From Hirudo medicinalis (taxonomy: Eukaryota; Annelida; Clitellata; Hirudinida; Hirudinidae), in NCBI GenBank assembly GCA_011800805.1, contig MPNW01000185.1, forward strand, positions 59,234-123,233: a stretch of 64,000 nt of DNA. The letters are read 5' to 3'. Position 1 is the stretch's first letter. Every line of letters begins with the position of its first letter. Of the stretch, positions 38,492 to 50,272 are shown one piece after another. The notes under the pieces were generated by a model. That model ran no database searches and was not told the DNA's origin. It saw nothing but the letters and a program-made list of their open reading frames with translations. Both the position numbers and the translations under genes were made by a program.

Positions 38492-39349
38492 TGGTCGACG
38501 TCAACATTTCGCGCAATTTCACAGACGCCTGCGGCACATCCGAGACTGTACATAAGACTGAACGCGATGACATTCCCATATTTTCCCTCTTCATTTCATT
38601 TTTGTTGTGTGATTTTTGTCAGACTTAATTTCCAGTTTCTGTCTGCTGTTGTCTGAGTTTCTCAATTTCTGACAATCCCTATTTATTTTTATCGTTTTTA
38701 GACTCGCAGTAGCCGGTTAACAATTTTTATTCCTTAAAAATTATCAGCCCTTTAATACTCTCCATGTCAAGTGATCAAATGAGAAGCAAAAAAAAATACG
38801 AACGAACAAAGAAACGCAGAAGAGCAAGCACCAACGAACATTTACAGTCCCAGCTGTGCAGGCGGAGGGGAGAACAATTGAAACGGACGGAAAGACAAAT
38901 TTTTAAATGTAACAAACGAGCAAAATGTTTACGAGTACATGTCAATAACAAGTGACTACTTGACAAACGCTCACGTAAAAAGGCGATCGGTCGTGCATTG
39001 ACACTTGTCGGAGGAACGCAGATTGTCATAACTTGGGTGGGATTAGGAAAAAAATGTTGACCTCTTATTCTCAGAACAAGATTCGACCAAATTAGCTACA
39101 ACTCGCAACAGTGATGTTCCTGGTCATCACTGCATGCTAGCCCCCAACACGGTAGAGAACGAGTCCAGTCGCTGGCTACATAAGAAACTTAAGTAAGATT
39201 GTTCAGCTAAGGAGTTAAAAGAGAGTACATCACAAACGTTCTTAAAACTATTATTGATGGTTTTTTTCGAGAATGCCCACTATCTTGACATAGCAAGTCA
39301 GCAAAGTAATGAACGGAACTTGATGCATCGACCGACGGCTGCCATCCGA
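38492..39349. other. Convergent spacer: ECT2 3' UTR and 3' end of the prodomain-like gene
   Basis: No exon is visible on either strand. I looked specifically on the minus strand for a cysteine-knot TGF-beta ligand domain that could continue the gene to the right and did not find one. Confidence 0.5.
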
Positions 39350-42300
39350 TCAGACTTTCAAGTTGCTCGGCGTCCCATAGCTGACGCCGATGAGGATCGG
39401 CCCTTTTTTCAACTTGGTCATCTGAGACACCATCAAGTGTGGCATGGAGAAGGAGGAGTTGACTGTAAATGGATTTCATGGATTAAATGGAGTTTGGCTA
39501 TATTAAGAACAATAAGTAAATGCAGCAAAATTAAGTTATTATAAGGAGTTATTTATAAATCATTGTCATGATTTGCATGAGGCTGGAGAGGAATAACCAA
39601 ACCATTCTGGATGTTTGTGCATCTGTGCTTGATGAAGAGATACTCTGGCTGGAAATAGCGTCCTTTGTCATTCTCCAATAACAGAGTTATACCCCATGGC
39701 TTCAGACGGGAAGGCTCTCTTTTTGATCTACTGTCGCGTTGAAACTTGGAGAACTCCTTGCCGAGCTGAACTTTGATCCAGCGTCTCTTGCCCGGGACGA
39801 CCTTCACACTCTTGAGGAGGTAGGTACTGCTGCTGTCTGAACATTACGTTACGATCTTGACAATCTTGTGAGTTTCATGAAGAAATTATATGAATTATGC
39901 TACGATTCTTGAATTTCATGGCTAAAATATCTGGGTATTTCATGACACAAGTTTAAGGTAATAATACAAATTATCAGAAATCAAATTAGCTGGTTAATTA
40001 CTAAACATACAAGTTTGTATAACAACCTGATTGCTTGTTGGTGATCCCATAGATTTTCAAGTAGATATTTGATCTTTTTGAAACTATAAGCAAAATATAC
40101 ACAATAGCAAAGTAAACTTAAAGTTTGTTTACTAGTTAAGTTTGACTAAATGATGATCACTTCATGCAATAATGTGATAATAATTATTATATGAGCAGAC
40201 AAATATTTTGGAGCCAACTGGAATCTGTTGATCATAAAATGGGGAAAAAACTTAATGGTTTTTATTTTTTGTGATGAACAGCAACAATTACACAATGACG
40301 CAATGCAGAGCAAGATGGCAACAGAATAATAAAAATAATCATCATCATTATTATAATATAATCCTTATTATATTATATTATTACATTATATTAATAATTA
40401 TATTATATTATATAAATATATTATATTATATTATTATTAATGTTAATTAATATTAATATTAATGATTATATTATAATAATGATAATATAATAATTAATAC
40501 TACTACTAATAATAATAATTTCTGTCTGAAGGTCATCTTGAGCTATGATGAGGGACATTTAAATATTTGGAGTGAGTTTTATATACATATAAATTTTTCA
40601 ATTTAATGGTCAAGAAAATATATAGTTTCAAAGAAAAAACAATATTACAATAATAATATTAATTCTTCATTATTATAATTTTAAAAAATGAGAAAATATT
40701 ATAATTACAGTAATTATTATTATTATTATTATTATTACAATAGTAAAGCTCTGTTTGGGTTCTTAACATTGCAACATCAACAACATTTTCATTATTAACA
40801 ATTATACGTCAGGTTAATGATGCAACAAAAAACATAATAACAGAGCTTCTGTTAGTCGTAATGACAACAACATCATTATTATGACATAATAACAACAATA
40901 TTAACATAATACAACATAATAACAATAATACATCATTATGACTGATGATGATCATATTTCACAATTATTTCCTTTTGAAATAATGAAAGAATCATACATG
41001 TTCCTTTCCAAACTGAAACGTTTTCTGGGACGTAACAAAGCAATGATTCACTAGCGAACATTCACACATGTGCGATCCATAAAACAATAACGTCAAGCAC
41101 ATAACAATGGCAACAGCCATTTCAACCAACTCTTGACTCCTTTTTTGTGAAGTTTCAGGTTGAGATTCATGGAGACGACCTTCAGCGACTCCATGTCCCT
41201 CCTCTTCTCGTAGAAGTTGCTTGCCTCGAACAGGAACGAAACGTCGGCAAGTGACTGATCCTTCATGTCCGCAGACAGCAAATTTGGACCTGCAACGAAT
41301 GGATGAAAATGTCGAATAATGTGACATAGCAGGCATTCCTAAAATTGATAATTAAATGAAGATTCAGTGAGGCTCACAATGAGCGATAGAGGTGCTTTTA
41401 TTACCATGGCTTCATTATATCTAGGAATGTAAGACTTGAGAAAATTGTAAACTTTGAAAAGGTTGTAAAGAGGTTGAATTCTCACAGAATTGATTATAAA
41501 TGTTGTTATTAGAAGTTTATCCATGAGCATAAATTGAACCAAGACACTGACACAAACCATATGAGGAAAAATTTGTTTTTAAATTAAGAATTAGGAATTT
41601 TAAGGTAAACTCTAAATTCGTAAAAAAAAAATAAGTTGGGATGTCATGCCCATTATTGCACAAAAGTCAGAAGATTCTATTATCAATTCAACCTAACCAA
41701 ATTATCAATTTCATGCCACCATGAAACAGATGGCCAAGTGGAATTGTCAGCTCAGAAGGAATTTCTTCATAATTAATTTTAAATGTTTAATTAGCAGACA
41801 AAACTAAAAAATCTAGGACATTTCAACAATAGAGAACGAGGCATCAACGAGCAAAGGAAGCAAGTGTTGGATAACAAATCATCAACAATGTTGTAAAACA
41901 ATAACTAGTCTGCAGTAAGCAACAACAGTGGGCATGCAGGCGTGATTATAGCAAAAGTCATAATGTGTCGTGTTCGCAACCCAGCTTGAACCGCCAGGGA
42001 GCGCCCTCAAGTAGGTGCACTATATAATTGGTGGATCGATTAAAAACTGCCTTTGCATCTTGTTTGGATACATGCAGCACCCAAAAGATTGGATAAATAC
42101 AGAAATAAACTTTTTTGTAAAAAAAATCTTCAAATGTCCATTTCAACAGTTTTCAGTTCACATTTTTTGTTTTATTTAAAATAAAGGACAATTTAAAATA
42201 AAGAATGTGTTCACTTGCAACCTATCCATAACGTTTCCAATGTATCAAAAATCCAAGTTAACAAAACAAGGCATTTTCATCTTATTCATCCCCCAGCTAA

Positions 42301-42966
42301 CCTGCTAAGCTATCATTTGTGTTTCATATTGTATCAGGTCATGGTCCAGCCCATTAGATTTATCAATTAAGTAAGCATCAAAAACCAGAAATATAACAAA
42401 ATCACTCACACAGAGGTGGTGCAATGATGCACCGGTTGCTGTCTTGGCTTTTGTTTCTGTCACGCAAGTTCCTCTTGTCAGATTTCTTGTCTAGAGAAGC
42501 CAGGCAAGCAGATGTTCTCCTGCCGATAGCTTGCTTTTCATTCTCGGTCAGGTTGTAAAAAGACTGGTTCGAGTGGTTCTTTATCCGATGGTAGAGTTGA
42601 ACGAGGATGTTCATTTTGAAAAACTCTTGAGCCCTTTAATTAACCTTTGTTGACTTATATAATATTATTTATTTAATAACTAATGCACTCCAAAACAATG
42701 CAAAAAGCAGAGACTGCAATCTACATTGACATCCAAGCCCATAACTACAAGCAAAGTTGCATTACCTATTCCTAAAAGCTATAAAGAATTCCCAGTAAGA
42801 TAACAATGTAAATTAATGAGGAAATATCAGACCTAATTGAATCGACATTTGATTGCTTGTAATTTCTGCTGGCCGACGTAGTCTTAACTTCGACTTTGGC
42901 TGGAGCCACCGACTGCACACTCAGACATGCAAAAAGGGTTAATATCGATAGATATCTGTACGACAT
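39350..42966 (-). CDS. Secreted protein resembling a TGF-beta family prodomain, without a ligand domain
   Basis: Five minus-strand exons, 42966-42833, 42633-42410, 41289-41131, 39836-39603 and 39462-39350, splice in phase into 287 residues. The start MSYRYLSILTLFACLSVQSV is a clear signal peptide. Four or more N-glycosylation sequons (for example NHS, NQS, NLT) support secretion. The middle and C-terminal parts follow the layout of TGF-beta prodomains: an Arg-rich helix region (RAQEFFKMNILVQLYHRIK), a strand pair SFLFEASNFYE...VVSMNLNLKLHKKG, then RWIKVQLGKEF, a KPWGITLLLENDKG segment and finally KGPILIGVSYGTP, like the end of a prodomain. The frame stops there: no furin site and no seven-cysteine knot. 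TGF-beta homology is my inference from pattern, not a search, and the exon 3 donor is chosen by phase. Confidence 0.5.
40320..40745. repeat. AT-only palindromic and triplet sequence
   Basis: Runs of TATAATA/ATTATAT and (ATT)n within intron 3 of the prodomain-like gene. It is low complexity with no coding content. Confidence 0.8.
42025..42099. repeat. Dispersed repeat, copy 2
   Basis: Counterpart of 160-232, at roughly 75-80 percent identity by eye and in the same orientation, within intron 2 of the prodomain-like gene. The flanking 41965-42024 (GAACCGCCAGGGAGCGCCCT) may belong to the element but is not preserved in copy 1. Confidence 0.7.
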
Positions 42967-44797
42967 TCCGTCTCAGAGTGATTCCTAACTTATAAGTAAA
43001 ATGTCCTTTTACGTAGTCCTCTGAGCTTCCAATGAGTTTCTTCTCAATTGCCAACTTTAGCGGAAACCGGAGAAGAGATGAGCCTAAAACATTTAAACTT
43101 TGTCTTATAGATGTCCGGATGAGGCGCTACTCATGCTCATACAACATTCTGCTATTTTAAGGCGATCTACGCACTTCTGAGCGATAGACGTAAACCATAG
43201 ACTCAGGACTTCAGGGAATGTTCGTATTTCTCATCTGTAAGTGTTCATAAGAAATAAAAGCGTACCTCTACTTTTACATTTATTTTTTACCACAGGAAAA
43301 GTGCGCATCTCGAATTCTATGTAAATCAAATTATTAAAGGCTGAACAGCGCGTTCCAGGAATCGCAAATTACACTCTCGCAACGCACAAAAATAACTGGA
43401 AAACATCTCAATCATGTATTTCGAAAAAAGATTCCATTTCTATCAGCATAACTCTTAACAAAAAGAGCATAAACACGTCCAAAAGACACGTTATAAAAGC
43501 GTTACATGATCAACAGTTACCTATCAAGTATAAATGGGTTAAAAACACTGAAAACAAGCGCTTATAAGTTAGCAGGCAGGCGAATCAAACAATGAATGTT
43601 AGCTTTCATCATCTCAACATTATTGATTGTCATGAACCTGTCACATTCCATTGCAACACTTGTGGAGTTAGTAACAAGACTGCACATTTTGCATGGACTA
43701 CTGTTTGAAGACTGCACCACAATTATCTTAAAATAGATTTCCACATCCAAAATTTAAAAGAAATGAAATTTACATGAACAATTTACATGGTCGCCACTTG
43801 ACAGGTCAGAAGGAAAAATGGAAAATATTGAAACTGGAAAAGAAATCATGTGCCCCTCGATGCAGGGCTGACAGATGCTACACGATTACATAAATATGCA
43901 AATGCTTAAATTCATGATTGGCCTCTTTCAATAAAGTAAATGTTTATAAGTATCAATTTCACGATGTTCGAATCAATGTGATCAGACCTCCAATTTAATA
44001 AAAACTGCTCAACTGCTCAAAAAACTGTTCCTTTCAAAGAACGAAAAAACTCAAAGTGGATTAATAATTCGGACCTTCGAATAAATACTCGGTTGTATTC
44101 CACCAGTCGCGTGTCTTGAGGGCAGTGGATTGTAACAAGATCCCTCCAAAGCAAACATGCATTATGATGATGATCACAGTAAAACAAACACCAGACAGAT
44201 TAGGATGGCCAACTGAGTACCAAGGCAGACTTGAGATCAAAAGATGGTAGCACACCATGTAAGGAATTAACAACGGTTTAACAATGGCTTTCAAAACAAA
44301 GTGCCACTCAAATTTCTAAAAACCATGGTCGACCTTACTGCAGAGAGGGATTGTGTAATGCCGAAGCCTATGAAGTTTCGTTTTCGAGGGTTTCATGACC
44401 GAATCACACAAACGATGGTAAAGTAAAGCGGCCGAAGCCACAGCTGAGGGAAAATAAAAGGAAAACCAATTCAAGGAGCATTCTCACGACTGGTCGTATT
44501 TTCTGGAATGAAAACTTTGAAAATAATCATCCAATCACTGACTTCACGAAAGCAAATAAATTAAAAAAAGGAAGGGAGCAAGGAAACAACCCATGTGCCA
44601 TTTTCCTTCCCCCCTCACACACGATACCACCGACGTCACAAACGTTGAGGAGAAACTCCAACATATTGGTCGAGGCTTGCGATAGAATTAATACTGATCG
44701 GCTAAACAATCGTTCCGAGCCCAACGACGCTAGCCCAGAGAACCAAACGACGACGGCGACTTTAGGTTGGATGGATGACAGAAATCCTTCGGATGCT
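42967..44797. other. Intergenic spacer between the prodomain-like and ZDHHC genes
   Basis: It should hold the promoter of the prodomain-like gene (right of 42966) and the ZDHHC 3' UTR (left of 44798). Short open frames here show no family motif or codon signal that I trust. I looked for a further ZDHHC 3' exon and found none convincing. Confidence 0.5.
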
Positions 44798-47700
44798 TCA
44801 TACCTTGTACTCGGTAATGTCGGAGTCTTTCCTGTCGACCGTGCTCCTTTTGCTGTGGTAAGCTTGCTGTTGGGAGCGCTCGTAGCCCGCCTGTTTCTGC
44901 CTCTGTTGATGCGGCATGCTGTTCGGATGGTGCTTCGATGACTTCCTGTCATCACACGAGAGGAGGCAGGCTCCTTCAGGCCTATGGAAATTTGAGGGAA
45001 CTACAGAGGCGGCCGATGCCTGACGAGAAGAGGCTCTCAAGGGCATGGCAGGACTCTTGTTTCTGCCGGCTCGATCGGGGCCGTGATGCTTCGTTTCGAC
45101 AGGCATTGAGGGGTACTGGTGATGATGGTGGTGGTGATGATGGTTCCTATTCAGTTGCTGAAATTGTTGAATATGTTGCTGCTGATGAAACTGCTGCTGC
45201 TGCTGTTGTTGTTGTTGAGTGTAGAGAAGGTGGGACTGCTGGGCTGAAGCCACCACTGCCAAGGGAGCAGGTGCCATAGAATTGGTCCCTATGGGTGAAT
45301 GAATGAGCGGGTATCCTCCGTTCGGGTAGGAAAATATTGGGGCAGTCATCGACGGCTTCTGGTGGGGCTGCTGCTGACCCCTGTTGTAGCCCTGAGGAGC
45401 ATGAATGAGGTTGTTTGCCTCGAAGGATTCTGTAGGTTGGTGATGGTGCAGGAGCGGTTTCTGGGAATGGAGGACTTCCTGAGCTTCTCTGCTGTTCATC
45501 TGCATCATCTGCTGATTCATCAAGAAAATAAAAACTAACTTTAGTGATCTTAATAACAATTATCAGCAGGCTCGTTTTAATTAGCCAATTTAAAAAATAC
45601 TTCTGTTGAACCCTGAGCATTTATTGAGCTGATTATAAAGACTGCTTAATTCTTAATATATTATAATCATGTGCTGGTTATTGATTCCAAATTAGTTACA
45701 GTTTACTTAAATTAATTCACGTTACCAAATTCTCCCATCTTAAAATATGCATAGTTTTCCACATAGCTTTCAAAAATTGAGGTCACAACTCTATTTTTAG
45801 CCAGCATTTCACACATCCACCCACACATCCATCCTACACTGCAATTATCTATCTCTAAATTTTCTGATTCAATTTGGATGAAAAAATTGAAAGATGGATA
45901 ATCAATCTAAATGAAGGATGGATGATCAATTTAACTGAAAAGTGGATGATCAATCTAATTGAAAGGTGGATGATCAGTCTGAATTTTTCTGATGATCAGA
46001 AAATGACATTAAAAAAACGACAAAGAAAAATTGATGAGTAATTAAAGCTACGGACATCTCGAAGGAATGATTAATATCTGGCCAGCATTAATTAATATCA
46101 ATTATTGATGACCACTAATCAATACAATCAACAACATGTGCAAATACCTTGCTGCAGCAACATCACAAACTGCTCCATTATCACTGCTTAAAAATGTGAA
46201 TCACATCTCAAATCCTTCAACTGAAGCCAAATGATGGCTTAAAACTCAAAGCTTTGTTTTGAAGCTTGTCATTAGAAAATACCATCAGCAGACTCCCACA
46301 AATTTGCAAACGTGAAATGCAAATATTGAGAGAATCCAAATTCAAACAGAATTTAAAGTCAAACAGGAATATAAGATTCAAGTTATATCATGCCATCATC
46401 ACCATCATCGTCTCAATCATCATCAAGATCCTCGGTATAACAAACAGACCTTGTTGTAGTCAGACTTGTTGCCCCTATGTGAACTCGTGTTGCTGGTTTC
46501 CATGTAAATCCTGACCACACTGTCTGAGGCATTGTATGATGCCCCAGAGAGAAGAACTGCCTTCGATCCTGTCATCCAACTGTTATTCCTCAGCAGGCTG
46601 CCAATAATGGACGGGCATCGTAAAAATGAAATGCAACATAACAAGGAGGAGGTTACATGAAACTCTGATTCATTACAGGAATGTGATGGAGATGGTAGTT
46701 GCTGTTATGAACATTGTCATTTTAATGTCATTTAATTGCAATTATCATGGAACTAGGTGTTGAAGAAATCTTGGAGAATTTGATGAACAATGATTATGTT
46801 GATATTAAAATGGTTGTCATGATTGCGATGACAAAATGACTTTATTGTCATCAATGAGGTCAAAGAGAAGAAATCTGAGAAAGTTGGATGATTTATGCGC
46901 AATGAGATTCTCAGAAGCCACTTGTATCTGAATGAATATCTGTAATACCATTGCAATTTATGCTCCTCAAAATAGATCGCAGCCAAAAACATCTTGAGAT
47001 TGCTCGAAGAAATTTTGAATTCTAATTTATGCAAATGAGATCAAAAGAATAATAATAATAATAATAATAATAAATGTCAATGCAAATCCATTTCCACAGC
47101 AAGATCACCATTTTATTTATTACTGATATCTGCACTAAGGCATGTTCTAAAACCAATAACAATGTAGACACCATCACAGCCACTCACCCGGGCCAAGTTG
47201 GTCCGCAGAAAAGGTAGCAGCAATTCCTGATGCACCCCATGTCGAATGGATTCTTGGTCCCTCTCATCTTGCCAGTGACCTGGTAGTACAATTTATTCAA
47301 CAATCAACATTTATCCATCTTCCTGTCAAATCGACTCACTCACCTGTTCGTTGGTTGTCCGTCCCCGACCGATTAGGACGACGTGGAAGCAGGTGAGACC
47401 GACTATGGGGATGCTGAGGATGCCAATAATTGCCATCAAAACGAGACTGATTGGCAGAAGTTAAGAAGTCAACACTTAACACCTGCAAATTTTTTGAGCA
47501 AGATGTTTTTCTGGCTTTTGCGTTTAAATATTTGCCGAGTGACGCTGACGTCGTTTCGACTCCGACGTAAACTCGTGACGTTATGCAAAACAACAAATGA
47601 CACGAGATGACAACATTCGGCCATGCAAACAGAACCTTAATCGTGAGCAAAGACCTCATGAAGATAACATCAAATTTCTAAATATAAATAAATTTTGCTT

Positions 47701-49492
47701 TATAAACCTCTTTGGTGGGCAATCATGCAAATAAGGCATTAATGTGAGCAATAGAGGGATTAATATTTTTTAATTACTAATTATAAGATAGAAACACTAT
47801 AACATTTAAGTCATTCAAATCACACCAACGGGAACTTAAAAGCTGGTTTTGCATTTTAAAAGTGTGTTTAATCAGAAATTGGGACACCAAAGGGCTTAAA
47901 AAGACCAAACTAATAGCTTTGCTAATAGGTTATTGATAACTCATTATTACTGTTACAATAATAATGACAATAAACAAGAATATAATTACCACTCCAACAT
48001 AATTACGCTTAATATATTATTAAAGTAATTATCGTCATGCCAAGGATACGAGATAATCTTCGGAGCCGTTTTGATGTCCTCGTTGCTCTTGAGGACAAAG
48101 AAGAGACAGAGCGTGAAGATGCTGATGATGTGCAGGGACAAGGAGACCAAGAACTGGAAGAAAAACCTGTAGTTCCGCCGACCGACGCAATTGTTCACCC
48201 ACGGGCAGTGGTGGTCGAACACCTGATCATCGATAAAACGAGCATCCGCTTGTTAATGCCAGATTAGTTTTAGTAGTTATAAATTGAATTAAAACATGAA
48301 AATAAATCGCTAAAAATGCATCTCGAATCACTGCTGATTCACTAAAAATTAACTTGTGGTGATGAGAAATGCTAACGAGATGAATGAGGATATGGAATTC
48401 AGTCTCCTTTTCTAAAATTTCAGCAATTTCATTTCCAAGTATTTTCATTTACCGCCATTCTCCGGGATTGAATGTCGACTTGCAAATTTGTTGTTTGAAT
48501 TTATATAAATCACTTTATTTTCACAATCGTAAACAATTAGCACTAAGTTGTTTAATTAAGGATGAGTTTTAAAGCAAATATTTAGTAAATTAAGACAATT
48601 AAGACACTTAGACAATTACAGGAGTTATTAATGTAATAGCATCACAAGATAATTCAGCAAAAAGAAAAGATCTCATTCTATTGATATGCTTTCAGGATGG
48701 TGAAATATTTATTGAAATGTGTTACTGCTGAAACTTCATAAATACAAATAAATATACAGTGATACACACATTAAAACACGATGACTTCAAACGAAGATAA
48801 CTTCAATCAATAATCTAATAAATAAATTCTGTCGCCAACCTCGATGCAACAGTCACACATGCTGCAGTGAGAACTCCTTGGGGGCCTGTAGAACTTGCAA
48901 GTTGTGCACCATTTCATCCTCACTGTCACCTTGTTTATTTCCACTGTCTTGTGCAGTGGAACTGGCATGTCACCGTCTCTCACTAGTTCGTTGCTGGCTG
49001 TAAGATGGAACCAAGGTGATAATTTTGGAGGTTGCTAAAGCTATGATAATTCAAATTATTAACTTTCATTGCAATAATCACTTGTCGATACAATAGGTTT
49101 GGGTTTGCAAATCTTCATCATGATTTGTAATTGCTTATTTGTTTTGTCTTAATGGAAAATATCTAATAAATCAAGCAATCCTACATTTTACTAACCCTTT
49201 GGATATACTCCTGGATCCATGAAAGTAGAAAATCCAAAGTTCGAAATAACAAATATAGTCAATATTGTTTGATAAACTGCTATTCCGACGGTATATTCGT
49301 ATACATAAAACGGGCATCTGCAATAAATCCAGCTTTTTAGTAAAGCCGAAAGTACGAAAAACAGACATGTTTTAGTGAAATTTAAAATGACAACACGTAC
49401 ATGAAGGCAAAAAACAGTCCCGTGCATATCAGCAGTACGCCCCAGGCGCATGTTGCAGGCAAAATCTTCGTTGACAGTTTACATGTAGGCAT
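44798..49492 (-). CDS. ZDHHC8: ZDHHC5/8-type (app) protein palmitoyltransferase
   Basis: Eight minus-strand exons, 49492-49401, 49317-49196, 48997-48840, 48222-48050, 47446-47344, 47279-47188, 46597-46450 and 45511-44798, encode 533 residues in one frame. DHHC enzymes transfer palmitate from their own cysteine to substrate cysteines, at the plasma membrane or endosomes for this subgroup. Visible: two N-terminal membrane spans, ending [12 protein letters not shown]; the cysteine-rich domain [18 protein letters not shown]; the catalytic DHHC at 127-130 in [19 protein letters not shown]; two further spans; the TTxE motif (RGRTTNEQ); and a [10 protein letters not shown] segment typical of ZDHHC5/8. 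The tail is rich in Gln (nine in a row), His (eight in a row) and Ser, and ends in TEYKV, a possible PDZ ligand. Fly approximated and vertebrate ZDHHC5/8 also have long disordered PDZ-ending tails. Confidence 0.94.
45889..45981. repeat. Tandem repeat of about 25 bp, four copies
   Basis: Four copies of a 23-26 bp unit around GTGGATGATCAATCT, diverged by a few bases each, in the last ZDHHC intron. Confidence 0.8.
47046..47073. repeat. (AAT)n microsatellite in a ZDHHC intron
   Basis: Nine or so perfect AAT triplets between the exons at 47188 and 46597. Confidence 0.9.
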
Positions 49493-50272
49493 TTTTGGCA
49501 ATTAATTTAAAAGTCCACACCGCCCCGGTGGCACCATTTGAAACTTGTCAATAATAACAATGTGAATCAACAAACCATCCGGAAGCTTTAAGATTCAAAA
49601 TTGTTTTAGAGATTTATACTTTCAACTATCTCAATACTTTTTAAATTTATTTGTTTTATTTATTGCAGCATAAGTATTTTGTTTACGAAAACAACCTGCT
49701 GTATACTTTTAATATAAATTAGAAGGAACTTAGAGGATGTATTAAAAACTTAGAACGAAATTTTAAAAAACTTTATAATAAATTAATTTTAGTTGAAATC
49801 TAACTGCTGCTTGGAAACCAATGTTATTGACAACAGTTGCGTTGCATAAGAGAGGCGGTGGTTCGAAATTTCTTGGTGCGGTTCAGCGAATAATCCAAAA
49901 ATCAGTCTTCTAGAAATTATTATTTTTTTTTCAACAAATTTAATATGTTCTTATGATGTGCCATCTTCCTGCGAATGTTTGTTTTTTCATGCATGTCAAC
50001 CAAAGAATATCTCTCTCTGACGTTCGTGTACAAGCGATACAAGGATTTCTCGCTGCTACTGTTTCAGGAGCAACCGTCATTGCTCACAAAGGCATTTGGC
50101 AAGAATAGGGCATCTTACTTATCCAAGAAAACTGATTCAGATATTTCTCTCACGAGTTCAACCGATAGTTGTAATCTGAACCAAAAATCGCACAGCGGTT
50201 CCAATAAAACAAAGCCAAAAAGTGGAAATTTTCAGAAGTCATCAGTTTGCGTCATTATCTAAAAATTTAACA
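49493..50272. promoter_or_regulatory. Divergent promoter region between ZDHHC and RABEPK genes
   Basis: 780 bp separates the two start codons on opposite strands, so both promoters must lie here or further upstream. A 95-codon open frame at 49975-50262 is present but has no family resemblance and is not needed for either gene; it may be part of the RABEPK 5' UTR. Confidence 0.5.

Noticed and set aside
38775..39029. Minus-strand Cys-containing frame as a missing TGF-beta ligand exon
   Set aside because: Cysteine spacing does not fit a cystine knot, and no acceptor or furin site leads into it.
44527..44955. 142-codon minus-strand frame overlapping the ZDHHC tail
   Set aside because: It is an alternate frame of the ZDHHC terminal exon plus 3' UTR; the conserved reading is the neighbouring frame.
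45147..45620. 157-codon minus-strand frame with poly-Ala and poly-Ser
   Set aside because: Out-of-frame reading of the CAG/CAT repeats of the ZDHHC last exon.
49975..50262. 95-codon open frame just upstream of RABEPK
   Set aside because: No family resemblance; it ends before the well-supported RABEPK start and is more likely 5' UTR or chance.
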